The position numbers and the translations under genes are program-made. The notes under the pieces were generated by a model. The model had not been told where the DNA came from, ran no database searches, and worked only from the letters and a program-made list of their open reading frames with translations. This document shows, in pieces, positions 39,520-47,334 of a stretch of DNA of 64,000 bases (its first letter is position 1; the number at the start of each line of letters is the position of its first letter). Source of the DNA: Kitasatospora aureofaciens (lineage in GTDB: Bacteria > Actinomycetota > Actinomycetes > Streptomycetales > Streptomycetaceae); contig JODU01000020.1 in the NCBI GenBank assembly GCA_000720845.1, positions 86,121 through 150,120 of the forward strand, written 5' to 3'.

Positions 39520-39779
39520 CCGTCGCCGAACAGCAGCGTGTGCTCCAGCACGTCCTCCGCCGGGTCGTCGATCTGGCCGACGTGGACGTTGAGGAGACCC
39601 ACGCGGGGGCCGTTGTGCGAGCCGGTCGTCGTCTCGTCGGCGTGCGCGGCCCCCGCGGCCCACACCGACCCGCAGCACACCAGTGCCGCGGCACCGGCCC
39701 CGGCCAGCAGGCGCGCGAGGGTCCCCGCCCGCCCGGTCGTCGTCCCAGGCGTGTTCTCAGGCGTGTTCTCAGGCGTCAT
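39504..39779 (-). CDS. small secreted protein, unknown function
   Basis: A 91-residue preprotein. A hydrophilic start with a near-tandem repeat (PENTPENTPG, encoded by two copies of GCGTGTTCTCAG) leads into a Sec signal (LARLLAGAGAAALVCCGSVWA) and a cleavage site near AHA. The mature part is about 43 residues, acidic, with no cysteine (GPRVGLLNVHVGQIDDPAED, then LEHTLLFGDGYAWD). GAGGA lies upstream of the ATG. It is not a chaplin or a rodlin by sequence, but resembles other short exported Streptomyces proteins. The 3' end overlaps dapA by 16 bases. Confidence 0.75.
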   Translation of the reverse strand: MTPENTPENTPGTTTGRAGTLARLLAGAGAAALVCCGSVWAAGAAHADETTTGSHNGPRVGLLNVHVGQIDDPAEDVLEHTLLFGDGYAWD

Positions 39780-39863
39780 CCCAGGTCCTCGTTTCGTCGG
39801 ATCGGCGTCTGATCGGACTCTGCGTCCACCCGTTCATCCGCCAAGACCACCGGAAAGTCACGG

Positions 39864-40088
39864 GTGGTCATCCGTACGTGCGGGTTGCCGTTGCCGGCGA
39901 TGAGCAGAAGGCGCTACGTGGCCCGGGGCGTCCCGGGCGGCTACCGGACCTGGGACGACAAGGGCCGCCGCTGGTGGGGCGACCTGTACGAGCTGTGCCC
40001 CGACGACCTCCTGACCGAGCTGAACGGAGCGGCCGGCCAGGCGCGCCTCACCGTGCCGCTGAAGAGGTACCGGGCCCTGAAACGGTGA
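39864..40088 (+). CDS. small hypothetical protein
   Basis: A 74-residue protein (GTG at 39864, preceded by GGAAAG with 6-base spacing; an ATG at 39900 would give 62 residues but has no ribosome site). The core reads YVARGVPGGYRTWDDKGRRW then WGDLYELCPDDLLTELN, with several Trp and a basic end (PLKRYRALKR). Codon use is chromosome-like. No family recognised. It sits head to head with the small secreted protein gene and 55 bases before the AlkD-like gene on the same strand. Confidence 0.6.
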   Translation: MVIRTCGLPLPAMSRRRYVARGVPGGYRTWDDKGRRWWGDLYELCPDDLLTELNGAAGQARLTVPLKRYRALKR

Positions 40089-40143
40089 CCGCCGTAGGCT
40101 GGGGCCCCGCGGACGACCGACCGGGGCGACAGGAGGGGCCGAG

Positions 40144-40848
40144 GTGCCGGAGAAGACGCCGAGGGAGCCGACGGTGGCCGAGGTGACGGCCGAGCTGGCC
40201 GCGCTCGACGACCCGCGGATCCGGGCCGTGAACGAGAAGCACGGCGACAACCACGGCGTGAACCTCACCAAGCTGCGCGCGCTCGCGAAACGCCTGAAGA
40301 CCCGGCCCGAACTCGCGCGCGGCCTCTGGGCCACGGACGACACGGCCGCACGTCTGCTGGCCCTCCTGGTCTGCCGCCCCAAGTCCTACGACCGCGACGA
40401 ACTGGACACCATGCTGCGCGAGGCCCGCACCCCCAAGGTGCACGACTGGCTCGTGAACTACGTGGTGAAGAAGAACCCGCACGCCGAGGAACTGCGCGCG
40501 GTCTGGACCGCCGACCCCGACCCCGTCGTCGCGAGCGCGGGCTGGGCACTGACCACCGAACGCGTGACGAGGAAGCCCGAGGGTCTCGACCTCCCGGCCC
40601 TGCTGGACACCATCGAGTCGGAGATGAAGGACGCCCCGGACCGTCTGCAGTGGGCGATGAACCACTGCCTGGCCCGGATCGGCATCGACCACCCCGCCCA
40701 CCGGCCCCGCGCCCTCGCCATCGGCGAGCGCCTCGGCGTCCTGAAGGACTACCCCACTCCCCCGGGCTGCACCTCCCCGTACGCCCCCGTCTGGATCACC
40801 GAGATCGTGCGCCGCCGGCAGGAGCAGGGCACCCCCACCGACACCTGA
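40144..40848 (+). CDS. DNA alkylation repair (AlkD-like HEAT repeat) protein
   Basis: A 234-residue all-helical protein matching the AlkD/AlkC-type DNA alkylation repair family (PF08713). Visible text includes LDDPRIRAVNEKHGDNHGVN near the start, LRALAKRLKTRPELARGLW, TDDTAARLLALLVCRPKSYD and KVHDWLVNYVVKKN; a late WAMNHCLARIGIDHP segment is also typical. Family members bind alkylated bases through HEAT-like repeats and release positively charged damaged bases, but many homologues lack proven glycosylase activity. The GTG at 40144 follows AGGAGG. It is convergent with dapD. Confidence 0.82.
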   Translation: MPEKTPREPTVAEVTAELAALDDPRIRAVNEKHGDNHGVNLTKLRALAKRLKTRPELARGLWATDDTAARLLALLVCRPKSYDRDELDTMLREARTPKVHDWLVNYVVKKNPHAEELRAVWTADPDPVVASAGWALTTERVTRKPEGLDLPALLDTIESEMKDAPDRLQWAMNHCLARIGIDHPAHRPRALAIGERLGVLKDYPTPPGCTSPYAPVWITEIVRRRQEQGTPTDT

Positions 40849-40880
40849 GCGCCTCCCCACGACGACCGGAAAGGGCGCTC
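40847..40880. terminator. weak hairpin between AlkD-like gene and dapD ends
   Basis: GAGCGCC (40847-40853) and GGCGCTC (40874-40880) form a 7-bp stem with a 20-base loop in the 49-base gap between the two convergent stop codons. Confidence 0.4.
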
Positions 40881-40897
40881 GGCACACTCACGCCGGC

Positions 40898-41887
40898 TCA
40901 GTTGTGGCTGTGCAGCACCTCGTTCAGGCCGCCCCAGACCGCGTTGTTCGGGCGGGCCTCGACCGTTCCGGTGACCGAGTTGCGGCGGAAGAGGATGTTG
41001 GAGGCGCCGGAGAGTTCGCGGGCCTTGACGATCTGGCCGTCGGGCATCGTGACACGGGTGCCCGCGGTGACGTAGAGGCCGGCCTCGACCACGCACTCGT
41101 CGCCCAGCGCGATGCCGACGCCCGCCTCGGCGCCGACCAGGCAGCGCTCGCCGATGGTGATGCGGACGTTGCCGCCGCCGGAGAGGGTGCCCATGGTGGA
41201 GGCGCCGCCGCCGATGTCGGAGCCGTCGCCGACGACGACGCCCGCGGAGATGCGGCCCTCGACCATCGAGGTGCCCAGCGTGCCGGCGTTGAAGTTGACG
41301 AAGCCCTCGTGCATGACCGTGGTGCCCGCGGCGAGGTGCGCGCCGAGCCGGACCCGGTCGGCGTCGGCGATGCGGACGCCCTTGGGGGCGACGTAGTCCG
41401 TCATGCGGGGGAACTTGTCGATCGAGGTGACCTGGAGGTGCAGACCCTCGGCGCGGGCGTTGAGGCGGACCTTCTCGATGTCGTCGACGGCGACCGGGCC
41501 GAGCGAGGTCCAGGCGACGTTGGCGAGGAAGGCGAACTGGCCTTCCAGGCTCAGGCCGTGCGGCTTGACCAGGCGGTGGGAGAGCAGGTGCAGGCGCAGG
41601 TAGACGTCGTGCGTGTCGAGCGGCTTCTCGTCCAGCGAGGAGATGACCGTGCGGACCGCGACCACCTCGACGCCGCGCCGGGCGTCCGGACCGACCGCCG
41701 CCGTCGCGCCGCCGCCCAGGAGTTCGGCGGCCTGTTCGGCGGTGAGGCGCTCGGTGCCGGAGGGACCGGGCTCGTCGGACAGTTCGGGGGCCGGGTACCA
41801 GGTGTCGAGGACGGTGCCGTCGGCGGCGATCGTGGCGAGGCCGGCGGCCACGGCGCCGGTGGTGCGGGGAGCAGTCGTGTCGGTCAT
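40898..41887 (-). CDS. dapD: 2,3,4,5-tetrahydropyridine-2,6-dicarboxylate N-succinyltransferase
   Basis: A 329-residue DapD of the actinobacterial type, acting after DapA/DapB in the succinylase branch to diaminopimelate and lysine. The C-terminal half is a left-handed beta-helix of hexapeptide repeats: GVRIADADRVRLGAHLAAGT, VMHEGFVNFNAGTLG, ISAGVVVGDGSDIGGGAS, VRITIGERCLVGAEAGVG. The N-terminal domain carries DTHDVYLRLHLLSHRLVKP. The ATG at 41887 is only 6 bases from a -10-like TAGGTT, so the message is probably leaderless. It is downstream of and separate from the TetR gene, with 9 bases between them. Confidence 0.93.
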   Translation of the reverse strand: MTDTTAPRTTGAVAAGLATIAADGTVLDTWYPAPELSDEPGPSGTERLTAEQAAELLGGGATAAVGPDARRGVEVVAVRTVISSLDEKPLDTHDVYLRLHLLSHRLVKPHGLSLEGQFAFLANVAWTSLGPVAVDDIEKVRLNARAEGLHLQVTSIDKFPRMTDYVAPKGVRIADADRVRLGAHLAAGTTVMHEGFVNFNAGTLGTSMVEGRISAGVVVGDGSDIGGGASTMGTLSGGGNVRITIGERCLVGAEAGVGIALGDECVVEAGLYVTAGTRVTMPDGQIVKARELSGASNILFRRNSVTGTVEARPNNAVWGGLNEVLHSHN

Positions 41888-41893
41888 GAGGGC

Positions 41894-41899
41894 AACCTA
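41894..41899 (-). promoter_or_regulatory. -10 box of a probable leaderless dapD transcript
   Basis: Minus-strand TAGGTT ends 6 bases before the dapD ATG. It overlaps the stop codon of the TetR gene. Confidence 0.5.
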
Positions 41900-42490
41900 A
41901 CCGGCCGCCGCCCGCCGATGCGAGCCGGGACCGGGGGCGTCTCGCGTGCCGGGCGCGGGGACCACCCGGGCCAGCACCTCGCGGGCGTACTCCTCGTCGT
42001 ACGGCGTGTCCGTCAGCAGGACCTGGAGGCAGATGCCGTCCAGTACGGCGACCAGGGCGCGGGCCGTCGTGGGGTCGGTGCGGGCGGCGAGCAGGGCGCC
42101 CACGCCCTCGGCCCACTCGGCGGCGACCGGGCGCAGCGCGGGACGGCGCAGGGCGGCGAGGTACAGCTCGTACTCCAGCTCCACGCCGGTGCGGTCGCCG
42201 CCCAGCCATTCGCCGAGGACGCGGGCGAGTTCGCCGGGCAGGTCGACGTCGGGTCGTGACAGGGCGGGGTGGGCGGCCACGACTCCGGCGAAGCCCTCGT
42301 TGGCCTGGCGCAGGGCGGCGACCATGAGGTCGTCGAGGGTCGCGAAATGGTACGTCGTGGAGCCGAGCGGCACGTCCGCCTCGGCGGCGACGCTGCGGTG
42401 GCTGAGGCCGGCGATGCCCGCCCGTCCGACGACCCTGATCGCCGCGTCGATGATGCGCTGGCGGCGCTCCGGATCGTGACGGCGGGGCAT
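41897..42490 (-). CDS. TetR-family regulator of the SMR efflux gene
   Basis: A 197-residue repressor. Helix-turn-helix at about residues 8-50 (PERRQRIIDAAIRVVGRAG, LSHRSVAAEADVPLGSTTYHF); the remaining helices form the ligand pocket (VELEYELYLAALRRPALRP, AVLDGICLQVLLTDTPYDEEY). The start overlaps the stop of the small multidrug transporter (TGATG), so the pump and its regulator are made together. A 14-bp palindrome over the pump promoter at 42812-42825 is its likely operator. Confidence 0.88.
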   Translation of the reverse strand: MPRRHDPERRQRIIDAAIRVVGRAGIAGLSHRSVAAEADVPLGSTTYHFATLDDLMVAALRQANEGFAGVVAAHPALSRPDVDLPGELARVLGEWLGGDRTGVELEYELYLAALRRPALRPVAAEWAEGVGALLAARTDPTTARALVAVLDGICLQVLLTDTPYDEEYAREVLARVVPAPGTRDAPGPGSHRRAAAG

Positions 42491-42810
42491 CAGTGTGCCC
42501 CGCCCAGGTTGAGGACGACGACGCCGATGATGATCAGCGCGATGCCGGCGGCCTTGGTGAGGGTCATCCCCTCGCCCATGAAGGCGACCCCGATCGTGGC
42601 GATGGCGGCCGTGCCCACCCCGGCCCAGATGGCGTACGCGGTGCCGACGGCGAGGAGCTTCAGGGTCTGGGCGAGAAGGGCGAAGGACAGCACGTAGGCG
42701 AGGGCCGTCAGCAGGGACGGCACCAGCCTGCTGAAGCCCTCGCTGTACTTCATGGCGGTGGTGCCGGCGACCTCGGCGGCGATGGCACCGGCCAGGAGCA
42801 GATATCCCAT
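42490..42810 (-). CDS. small multidrug resistance (SMR/QacE-type) efflux protein
   Basis: A 106-residue four-span membrane protein. The family glutamate lies in LLAGAIAAEVAGTTAMKYSE (Glu near residue 13) and the later signature appears as GTAYAIWAGVGTAAIATIGVAFMGE; the C-terminus is a fourth span (IALIIIGVVVLNLG). Two copies assemble to export cationic toxic compounds in exchange for protons. A leaderless-type -10 (TACGCT) lies 7 bases upstream inside a palindrome, and the TetR gene follows in the operon. It opens a two-gene cassette transcribed away from the suf terminator. Confidence 0.92.
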   Translation of the reverse strand: MGYLLLAGAIAAEVAGTTAMKYSEGFSRLVPSLLTALAYVLSFALLAQTLKLLAVGTAYAIWAGVGTAAIATIGVAFMGEGMTLTKAAGIALIIIGVVVLNLGGAH

Positions 42811-42811
42811 G

Positions 42812-42825
42812 TGTACGAGCGTACA
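42812..42825 (-). promoter_or_regulatory. 14-bp palindromic operator over the SMR promoter
   Basis: TGTACGAGCGTACA is a palindrome of two TGTACG half-sites around a central AG. It covers the TACGCT -10 (42818-42823, minus strand) of the leaderless SMR transcript, a textbook place for repression by the co-transcribed TetR protein. Confidence 0.7.
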
Positions 42826-42856
42826 TAACAGGGGGCGCGGGCGGGGAGCGAACACG

Positions 42857-42890
42857 GAGAACGGCGACACCCGAAGGTGTCGCCGTTCTC
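42857..42890 (-). terminator. terminator of the suf operon
   Basis: GAGAACGGCGACACC (42857-42871) and GGTGTCGCCGTTCTC (42876-42890) form a perfect 15-bp stem with a CGAA tetraloop, 23 bases past the last suf gene. It also faces the SMR promoter and would insulate it. Confidence 0.85.
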
Positions 42891-42913
42891 CACAGCCGTT
42901 GTGCCGGTGCGGC

Positions 42914-43246
42914 TCAGACGTTGAACCCGAGCGCGCGCAGCTGCTCGCGGCCGTCGTCCGTGATCTTGTCGGGGCCCCACGGCGGCATCCAGACCCAGTT
43001 GATGCGCAGCTCGCTGACGAGGCCGTCCGTGGCGGACTTGGCCTGGTCCTCGATCACGTCGGTCAGCGGACAGGCCGCCGACGTCAGGGTCATGTCGACG
43101 GTGGCGATGTTCGCGTCGTCGACGTGGATGCCGTAGATCAGGCCGAGGTTGACGACGTCGATGCCCAGCTCCGGGTCCACGACGTCCATCAGGGCCTCGC
43201 GGAGTTCCTCCTCCGAGGCCGGCTTCATCTCCAGGGTCTCGCTCAT
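42914..43246 (-). CDS. MIP18/DUF59-family Fe-S assembly protein (SufT-like)
   Basis: A 110-residue protein of the DUF59/MIP18 family, which helps mature Fe-S proteins. The domain starts LREALMDVVDPELGIDVVNL (with the conserved DPE and G), continues GLIYGIHVDDANIATVDMTL, and includes the family cysteine in SAACPLTDVIEDQ. A Trp-rich segment (INWVWMPPWGPDKIT) follows. The start overlaps the sufU stop (ATGA), so it is the last gene of the suf operon, just before the terminator. Confidence 0.92.
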   Translation of the reverse strand: MSETLEMKPASEEELREALMDVVDPELGIDVVNLGLIYGIHVDDANIATVDMTLTSAACPLTDVIEDQAKSATDGLVSELRINWVWMPPWGPDKITDDGREQLRALGFNV

Positions 43247-43713
43247 GCCGTCGTCTCCTTCTCGGCGTCGGCGCCGTCCAGTGCCTGGGACGTCGCGTCC
43301 TTCCAGGCCATCCAGCTCAGCAGGGCGCACTTGACCCGGGCCGGATACTTCGAGACCCCGGCGAACGCGACCGCGTCCTCCAGGACCTCCTCCATGGCGT
43401 CGTCCGGCTCGACCTTGCCCTTGGACTGCATCAGCTCCAGGAAGGTCTCCTGGATGCGCTGCGCCTGGGCGAGGTCCTTGCCGACCAGCAGGTCGTTCAG
43501 CACGGAGGCGCTCGCCTGGCTGATGGAGCAGCCCTGGCCCTCGTAGCTGACGTCGCTGATCGTCGTGCCGTCGTACTTCACGCGGAGCGTGATCTCGTCC
43601 CCGCAGGTGGGGTTGACGTGGTGGACCTCGGCGTCGCCATCCCGCAAGCCCCGCCCGTGCGGGTTCTTGTAGTGGTCCAGGATGACTTCCTGGTACATGG
43701 AGTCCAGCTTCAT
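43243..43713 (-). CDS. sufU: SufU Fe-S scaffold / zinc-dependent sulfurtransferase
   Basis: A 156-residue SufU. It carries MYQEVILDHYKNPHGRG at the start, then the three cysteines of the family: NPTCGDEI near residue 37 (with the following Asp), GQGCSISQAS near 62, and ARVKCALLSW near 126. In Gram-positive bacteria SufU takes the persulfide sulfur from SufS and passes it on to the SufBCD complex. It begins 17 bases after the sufS stop, with a modest GAAGAG site. Confidence 0.93.
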   Translation of the reverse strand: MKLDSMYQEVILDHYKNPHGRGLRDGDAEVHHVNPTCGDEITLRVKYDGTTISDVSYEGQGCSISQASASVLNDLLVGKDLAQAQRIQETFLELMQSKGKVEPDDAMEEVLEDAVAFAGVSKYPARVKCALLSWMAWKDATSQALDGADAEKETTA

Positions 43714-43730
43714 GCTCTTCGCTCGTCCCG

Positions 43731-44987
43731 TCAGCCGAAGAAGTTCCGTACGTGCTCCAGGCCGTCGACCAGCGCGTCGATCTCGGCCGGCGTGGAGTAC
43801 AGATAGAACGACGCTCGCGTGGTCGCAGGAATTCCGTAGCGCAGGCAGACGGGGCGGGCGCAGTGGTGGCCGACCCGGACCGCGATGCCCTGCTCGTCGA
43901 GGACCTGGCCCACGTCGTGCGGGTGGATGTCCCCCAGCGTGAAGGAGATCGCCGCGCCGCGCTCCTCGGCCGTGGTGGGGCCGATGATGCGCAGGTCCGG
44001 GACCTCCAGCAGGCGCTTGACCGCGTACTCGGTCAGCGCGTGCTCGTGGGCGAGGATCTTGTCCATGCCGATCGAGTTCAGGTAGTCGATCGCCGCGCCG
44101 AGACCGACCGCCTGGGCGATCGGGGGCGTGCCCGCCTCGAACTTGTGCGGGGCCGGGGCGTAGGTGGAGGAGTGCATCGAGACGGTCTCGATCATCTCGC
44201 CGCCACCGAGGAACGGCGGGAGGTCCTCGAGCAGCTCCTGGCGCCCCCACAGCACACCGATGCCGGTCGGGCCGCACATCTTGTGGCCGGTGAAGGCCAC
44301 GAAGTCGGCCTGGAGCGCCTGGACGTCCAGCGGCATGTGCGGCGCGGCCTGGGAGGCGTCGACGCACACGAGGGCGCCGACCTCCTGGGCGCGGCGCACG
44401 ATCGCCTCGACCGGGTTCTGGGTGCCCAGGATGTTGGAGACCAGCACGAAGGAGACGATCTTCGTCTTCTCGGTGATGACCTCGTCGATGTTGGACAGGT
44501 CCAGGCGGCCGTCGTCCGTGAGACCGAACCAGCGGAGCTTCGCGCCGGTGCGCTGCGCCAGCAGCTGCCACGGCACGATGTTGGAGTGGTGCTCCATCTC
44601 CGTGATGACGATCTCGGTCTCGTGGTCCACGCGGTAGGGCTCGTCGGCCCAGCCCAGCATGTTCGCGACCAGGTTGAGGGACTCCGAGGCGTTCTTGGTG
44701 AAGATCACCTCGTCGCGCGAGGGCGCGTTGATGAACTCCGCGACCTTGTCACGCGCGCCCTCGTACAGCGCCGTGGCCTCCTCGGCGAGGACGTGCACGC
44801 CGCGGTGGACGTTGGCGTTGTAGCGCTCGTAGTACTCGCTGAGCGCGTCCAGCACCTGTCGCGGCTTCTGGCTGGTCGCCGCGTTGTCCAGGTACACGAG
44901 CTTGTGCCCGTCGTGGACCTGGCGGTCCAGGATGGGGAAGTCCTTGCGGATCGCCTCGGTGTCGAGGAGGCCCGGCAGCTGTGTCAC
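43731..44987 (-). CDS. sufS: SufS cysteine desulfurase
   Basis: A 418-residue class V aminotransferase-fold enzyme that draws sulfur from cysteine using pyridoxal phosphate. Family landmarks: LVYLDNAATSQKP near residue 30, TEMEHHSNIVPWQ near 130 (the PLP-stacking His), VCVDASQAAPHMP near 205, and FVAFTGHKMCGPTGIGVLWG near 228 with the Schiff-base Lys. The active cysteine lies in RVGHHCARPVCLRYGIP near 372. The GTG start overlaps the sufC stop (GTGA). Confidence 0.95.
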   Translation of the reverse strand: MTQLPGLLDTEAIRKDFPILDRQVHDGHKLVYLDNAATSQKPRQVLDALSEYYERYNANVHRGVHVLAEEATALYEGARDKVAEFINAPSRDEVIFTKNASESLNLVANMLGWADEPYRVDHETEIVITEMEHHSNIVPWQLLAQRTGAKLRWFGLTDDGRLDLSNIDEVITEKTKIVSFVLVSNILGTQNPVEAIVRRAQEVGALVCVDASQAAPHMPLDVQALQADFVAFTGHKMCGPTGIGVLWGRQELLEDLPPFLGGGEMIETVSMHSSTYAPAPHKFEAGTPPIAQAVGLGAAIDYLNSIGMDKILAHEHALTEYAVKRLLEVPDLRIIGPTTAEERGAAISFTLGDIHPHDVGQVLDEQGIAVRVGHHCARPVCLRYGIPATTRASFYLYSTPAEIDALVDGLEHVRNFFG

Positions 44988-45748
44988 GCGGATACGCCAC
45001 CCTTCGTGTATGCCTCGTAGCCCTCGTTCTCCAGCTTGTCGGCGAGCTCGGCGCCGCCGGACTCGACGATGCGGCCGGCGGAGAACACGTGGACGAAGTC
45101 GGGCTTGATGTAGCGCAGGATGCGCGTGTAGTGCGTGATCAGCAGGGTGCCGACCTCGCCGGACTCGCGGACCCGGTTGACGCCCTCGGAGACGACACGC
45201 AGGGCGTCGACGTCCAGGCCGGAGTCGGTCTCGTCGAGGATCGCGACCTTGGGCTTGAGCAGCTCCAGCTGGAGGATCTCGTGGCGCTTCTTCTCACCGC
45301 CGGAGAAGCCCTCGTTGACGTTGCGCTCGGCGAAGGCGGGGTCCATGTTGAGGCGCTCCATGGCCTCCTTGACCTCCTTCACCCAGTGCCGCAGCTTGGG
45401 GGCCTCGCCGCGGACGGCGGTGGCGGAGGTGCGCAGGAAGTTGGAGACGGAGACGCCGGGGACCTCGACCGGGTACTGCATGGCGAGGAAGAGGCCGGCG
45501 CGGGCGCGCTCGTCGACGGACATCTCCAGGACGTCCTCGCCGTCGAGGGTGACGGTGCCGCCGGTGATCGTGTACTTGGGGTGACCCGCCAGCGAGTAGG
45601 CGAGCGTCGACTTGCCGGAGCCGTTGGGGCCCATGATGGCGTGCGTCTCGCCCTGCTTCACGGTGAGGTCGACGCCCTTGAGGATCTCCTTCGTGGCGTT
45701 GTCGGCCTCGACGGTGACGTGCAGGTCTCGGATTTCAAGCGTTGCCAT
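44984..45748 (-). CDS. sufC: SufC ATPase of the Fe-S assembly complex
   Basis: A 254-residue ABC-type ATPase that powers the SufBCD scaffold. Walker A is GPNGSGKSTLAYSL near residue 40, the ABC signature is NEGFSGGEKKRHEIL near 148, Walker B AILDETDSGLDVDAL near 170, and the switch His lies in LLITHYTRIL near 204. It starts 7 bases after the Rieske gene's stop and ends inside the sufS start. Confidence 0.96.
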   Translation of the reverse strand: MATLEIRDLHVTVEADNATKEILKGVDLTVKQGETHAIMGPNGSGKSTLAYSLAGHPKYTITGGTVTLDGEDVLEMSVDERARAGLFLAMQYPVEVPGVSVSNFLRTSATAVRGEAPKLRHWVKEVKEAMERLNMDPAFAERNVNEGFSGGEKKRHEILQLELLKPKVAILDETDSGLDVDALRVVSEGVNRVRESGEVGTLLITHYTRILRYIKPDFVHVFSAGRIVESGGAELADKLENEGYEAYTKGGVSA

Positions 45749-45755
45749 GGGTGCC

Positions 45756-46073
45756 TCAGGACTCCTGGGTGAGGGAGACGAGCACGTCGTCCCCTTCGAT
45801 CTTTACGGGGTATACGGGGACGGGGCGCGTCGCCGGAAGACTGTCGGGCTTGCCGGAACGGAGGTCGAAGCGCGAGCCGTGCAGCCAGCACTCGATGTGG
45901 CAGTCGTCGACCTCGCCCTCGGAGAGGGAGACGTTCGCGTGCGAGCAGATGTCGTTGATCGCGAAGACCTCGCCCTCGGTCCGCACGACGGAGATCGGCG
46001 TGCCGTCGAGTTCCACCCGCTTCGGGGTGTCCTCCTCCAGCTCGTCCGCTCCACAGACGCGTACGAAGGTCAT
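45756..46073 (-). CDS. Rieske [2Fe-2S] ferredoxin within the suf operon
   Basis: A 105-residue single-domain Rieske protein. The cluster ligands are in ICSHANVSLSEG (Cys-x-His) and CWLHGSRFDLRSG (Cys-x-x-His), about 20 residues apart as expected. It resembles the ferredoxin subunits of ring-hydroxylating oxygenases but sits between sufD and sufC with ATGA coupling to sufD, as is usual in actinobacterial suf operons. A role as electron donor during cluster assembly is likely but not proven by the sequence. Confidence 0.93.
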   Translation of the reverse strand: MTFVRVCGADELEEDTPKRVELDGTPISVVRTEGEVFAINDICSHANVSLSEGEVDDCHIECWLHGSRFDLRSGKPDSLPATRPVPVYPVKIEGDDVLVSLTQES

Positions 46074-47254
46074 GCGACCGACGCCTCCAGCTCCTCTTCG
46101 ATCTTGGCGAGGAGGCGCTCCTCGATGTCGGCGACGCCGATCTGCTGGACCAGCTCGGCGAAGAAGCCGCGGACCACCAGGCGGCGGGCGTCGATCTCGG
46201 GGATGCCGCGCGCCATCAGGTAGAAGAGCTGCTCGTCGTCGAAGCGGCCGGTCGCGGAGGCGTGGCCGGCGCCGACGATCTCACCGGTCTCGATCTCCAG
46301 GTTCGGCACCGAGTCGACCCGCGCGCCGTCGGTGAGGACGAGGTTGCGGTTCATCTCGTAGGTGTCGGTGCCCTCGGCCGCGGCCTCGATGAGCACGTCG
46401 CCGATCCACACGGCGTGCGCGTCGTCGCCCTGGAGCGCGCCCTTGTAGACGACGTTGGACTTGCAGTGCGGGACGTTGTGGTCGACCAGGAGGCGGTGCT
46501 CCTGGTGCTGGCCGGCGTCGGTGAAGTACAGGCCGAACAGCTCGGCCTCGCCGCCGGGGCCCGCGTAGGCCACGCGCGGGTGCAGCCGGACCAGGTCGCC
46601 GCCGAAGGTGACCACGAAGGACTTGAAGGTGGCGTCCCGGCCGACGAGCGCGTTGTGCTGGCCGACGTGCACGGCCTTGTCGTCCCAGTCCTGGACGGAG
46701 ACGACGGTCAGCTTGGCGCCGTCGCCCAGGACGTAGTCGACGTTGGCGGCGAGCACCGCGTCGCCGGAGTGGTCGATGACGACGACGGCCTCGGCGAAGG
46801 CGCCCAGCTCGACGACCTGGTGGGCGTAGGCGGTGCCGCCCTCGCCGTGCACGACGATGCGGATCGGCTCGGTGAGGACCGTCTCCTTGGGGACGGTGAT
46901 CACGCCGGCCTTCTCGAACGCCGAGTAGGCCTGGGCGGCGACCCGGTCCACGGGGGTGCCGGCCCGGCCGATGCGCGCGTCGTCGCGGCCGACGGTCTCG
47001 ACGACGACACCCTCGGGCGCGTCGACGTCGACCTTCACGCCGTCGCCGGTGGCGACCGCGGTGCCGTCGTGCAGCCCGCGCAGCCGCTCAAGCGGGGTGA
47101 ACCGCCATTCCTCCTCGCGGCCGTGCGGGACCGGGAAGTCCGCCACGTCGAAGGACGCGGGTGCGCTCATGCGCGTGGCGACGGTCGACTCGGCGGCCAC
47201 CGCGATCTGGCCCGCGGTGGTGGACCCCACGGGGATGTTCTGAGCCTCAGCCAT
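46070..47254 (-). CDS. sufD: SufD subunit of the SufBCD Fe-S scaffold
   Basis: A 394-residue beta-helix protein of the SufB/SufD family. After an N-terminal helical part (FDVADFPVPHGREEEWRFTP is the typical HGREEEWR region near residue 48) comes the right-handed helix and the C-terminal signature GHASATGRFDDEQLFYLMAR with the conserved His and the following RGIPEIDARRL. SufD partners SufB and SufC and is needed for iron acquisition. It starts 80 bases after sufB and overlaps the Rieske gene by four bases at its end. Confidence 0.95.
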   Translation of the reverse strand: MAEAQNIPVGSTTAGQIAVAAESTVATRMSAPASFDVADFPVPHGREEEWRFTPLERLRGLHDGTAVATGDGVKVDVDAPEGVVVETVGRDDARIGRAGTPVDRVAAQAYSAFEKAGVITVPKETVLTEPIRIVVHGEGGTAYAHQVVELGAFAEAVVVIDHSGDAVLAANVDYVLGDGAKLTVVSVQDWDDKAVHVGQHNALVGRDATFKSFVVTFGGDLVRLHPRVAYAGPGGEAELFGLYFTDAGQHQEHRLLVDHNVPHCKSNVVYKGALQGDDAHAVWIGDVLIEAAAEGTDTYEMNRNLVLTDGARVDSVPNLEIETGEIVGAGHASATGRFDDEQLFYLMARGIPEIDARRLVVRGFFAELVQQIGVADIEERLLAKIEEELEASVA

Positions 47255-47334
47255 GGCTGTCGGTCTGCTCTCTTCCTACGTTCCTGCGTCAGAATCTGGC
47301 GAAACTGGCGACTGCTTCGGGGGCGGGGGCGGGG

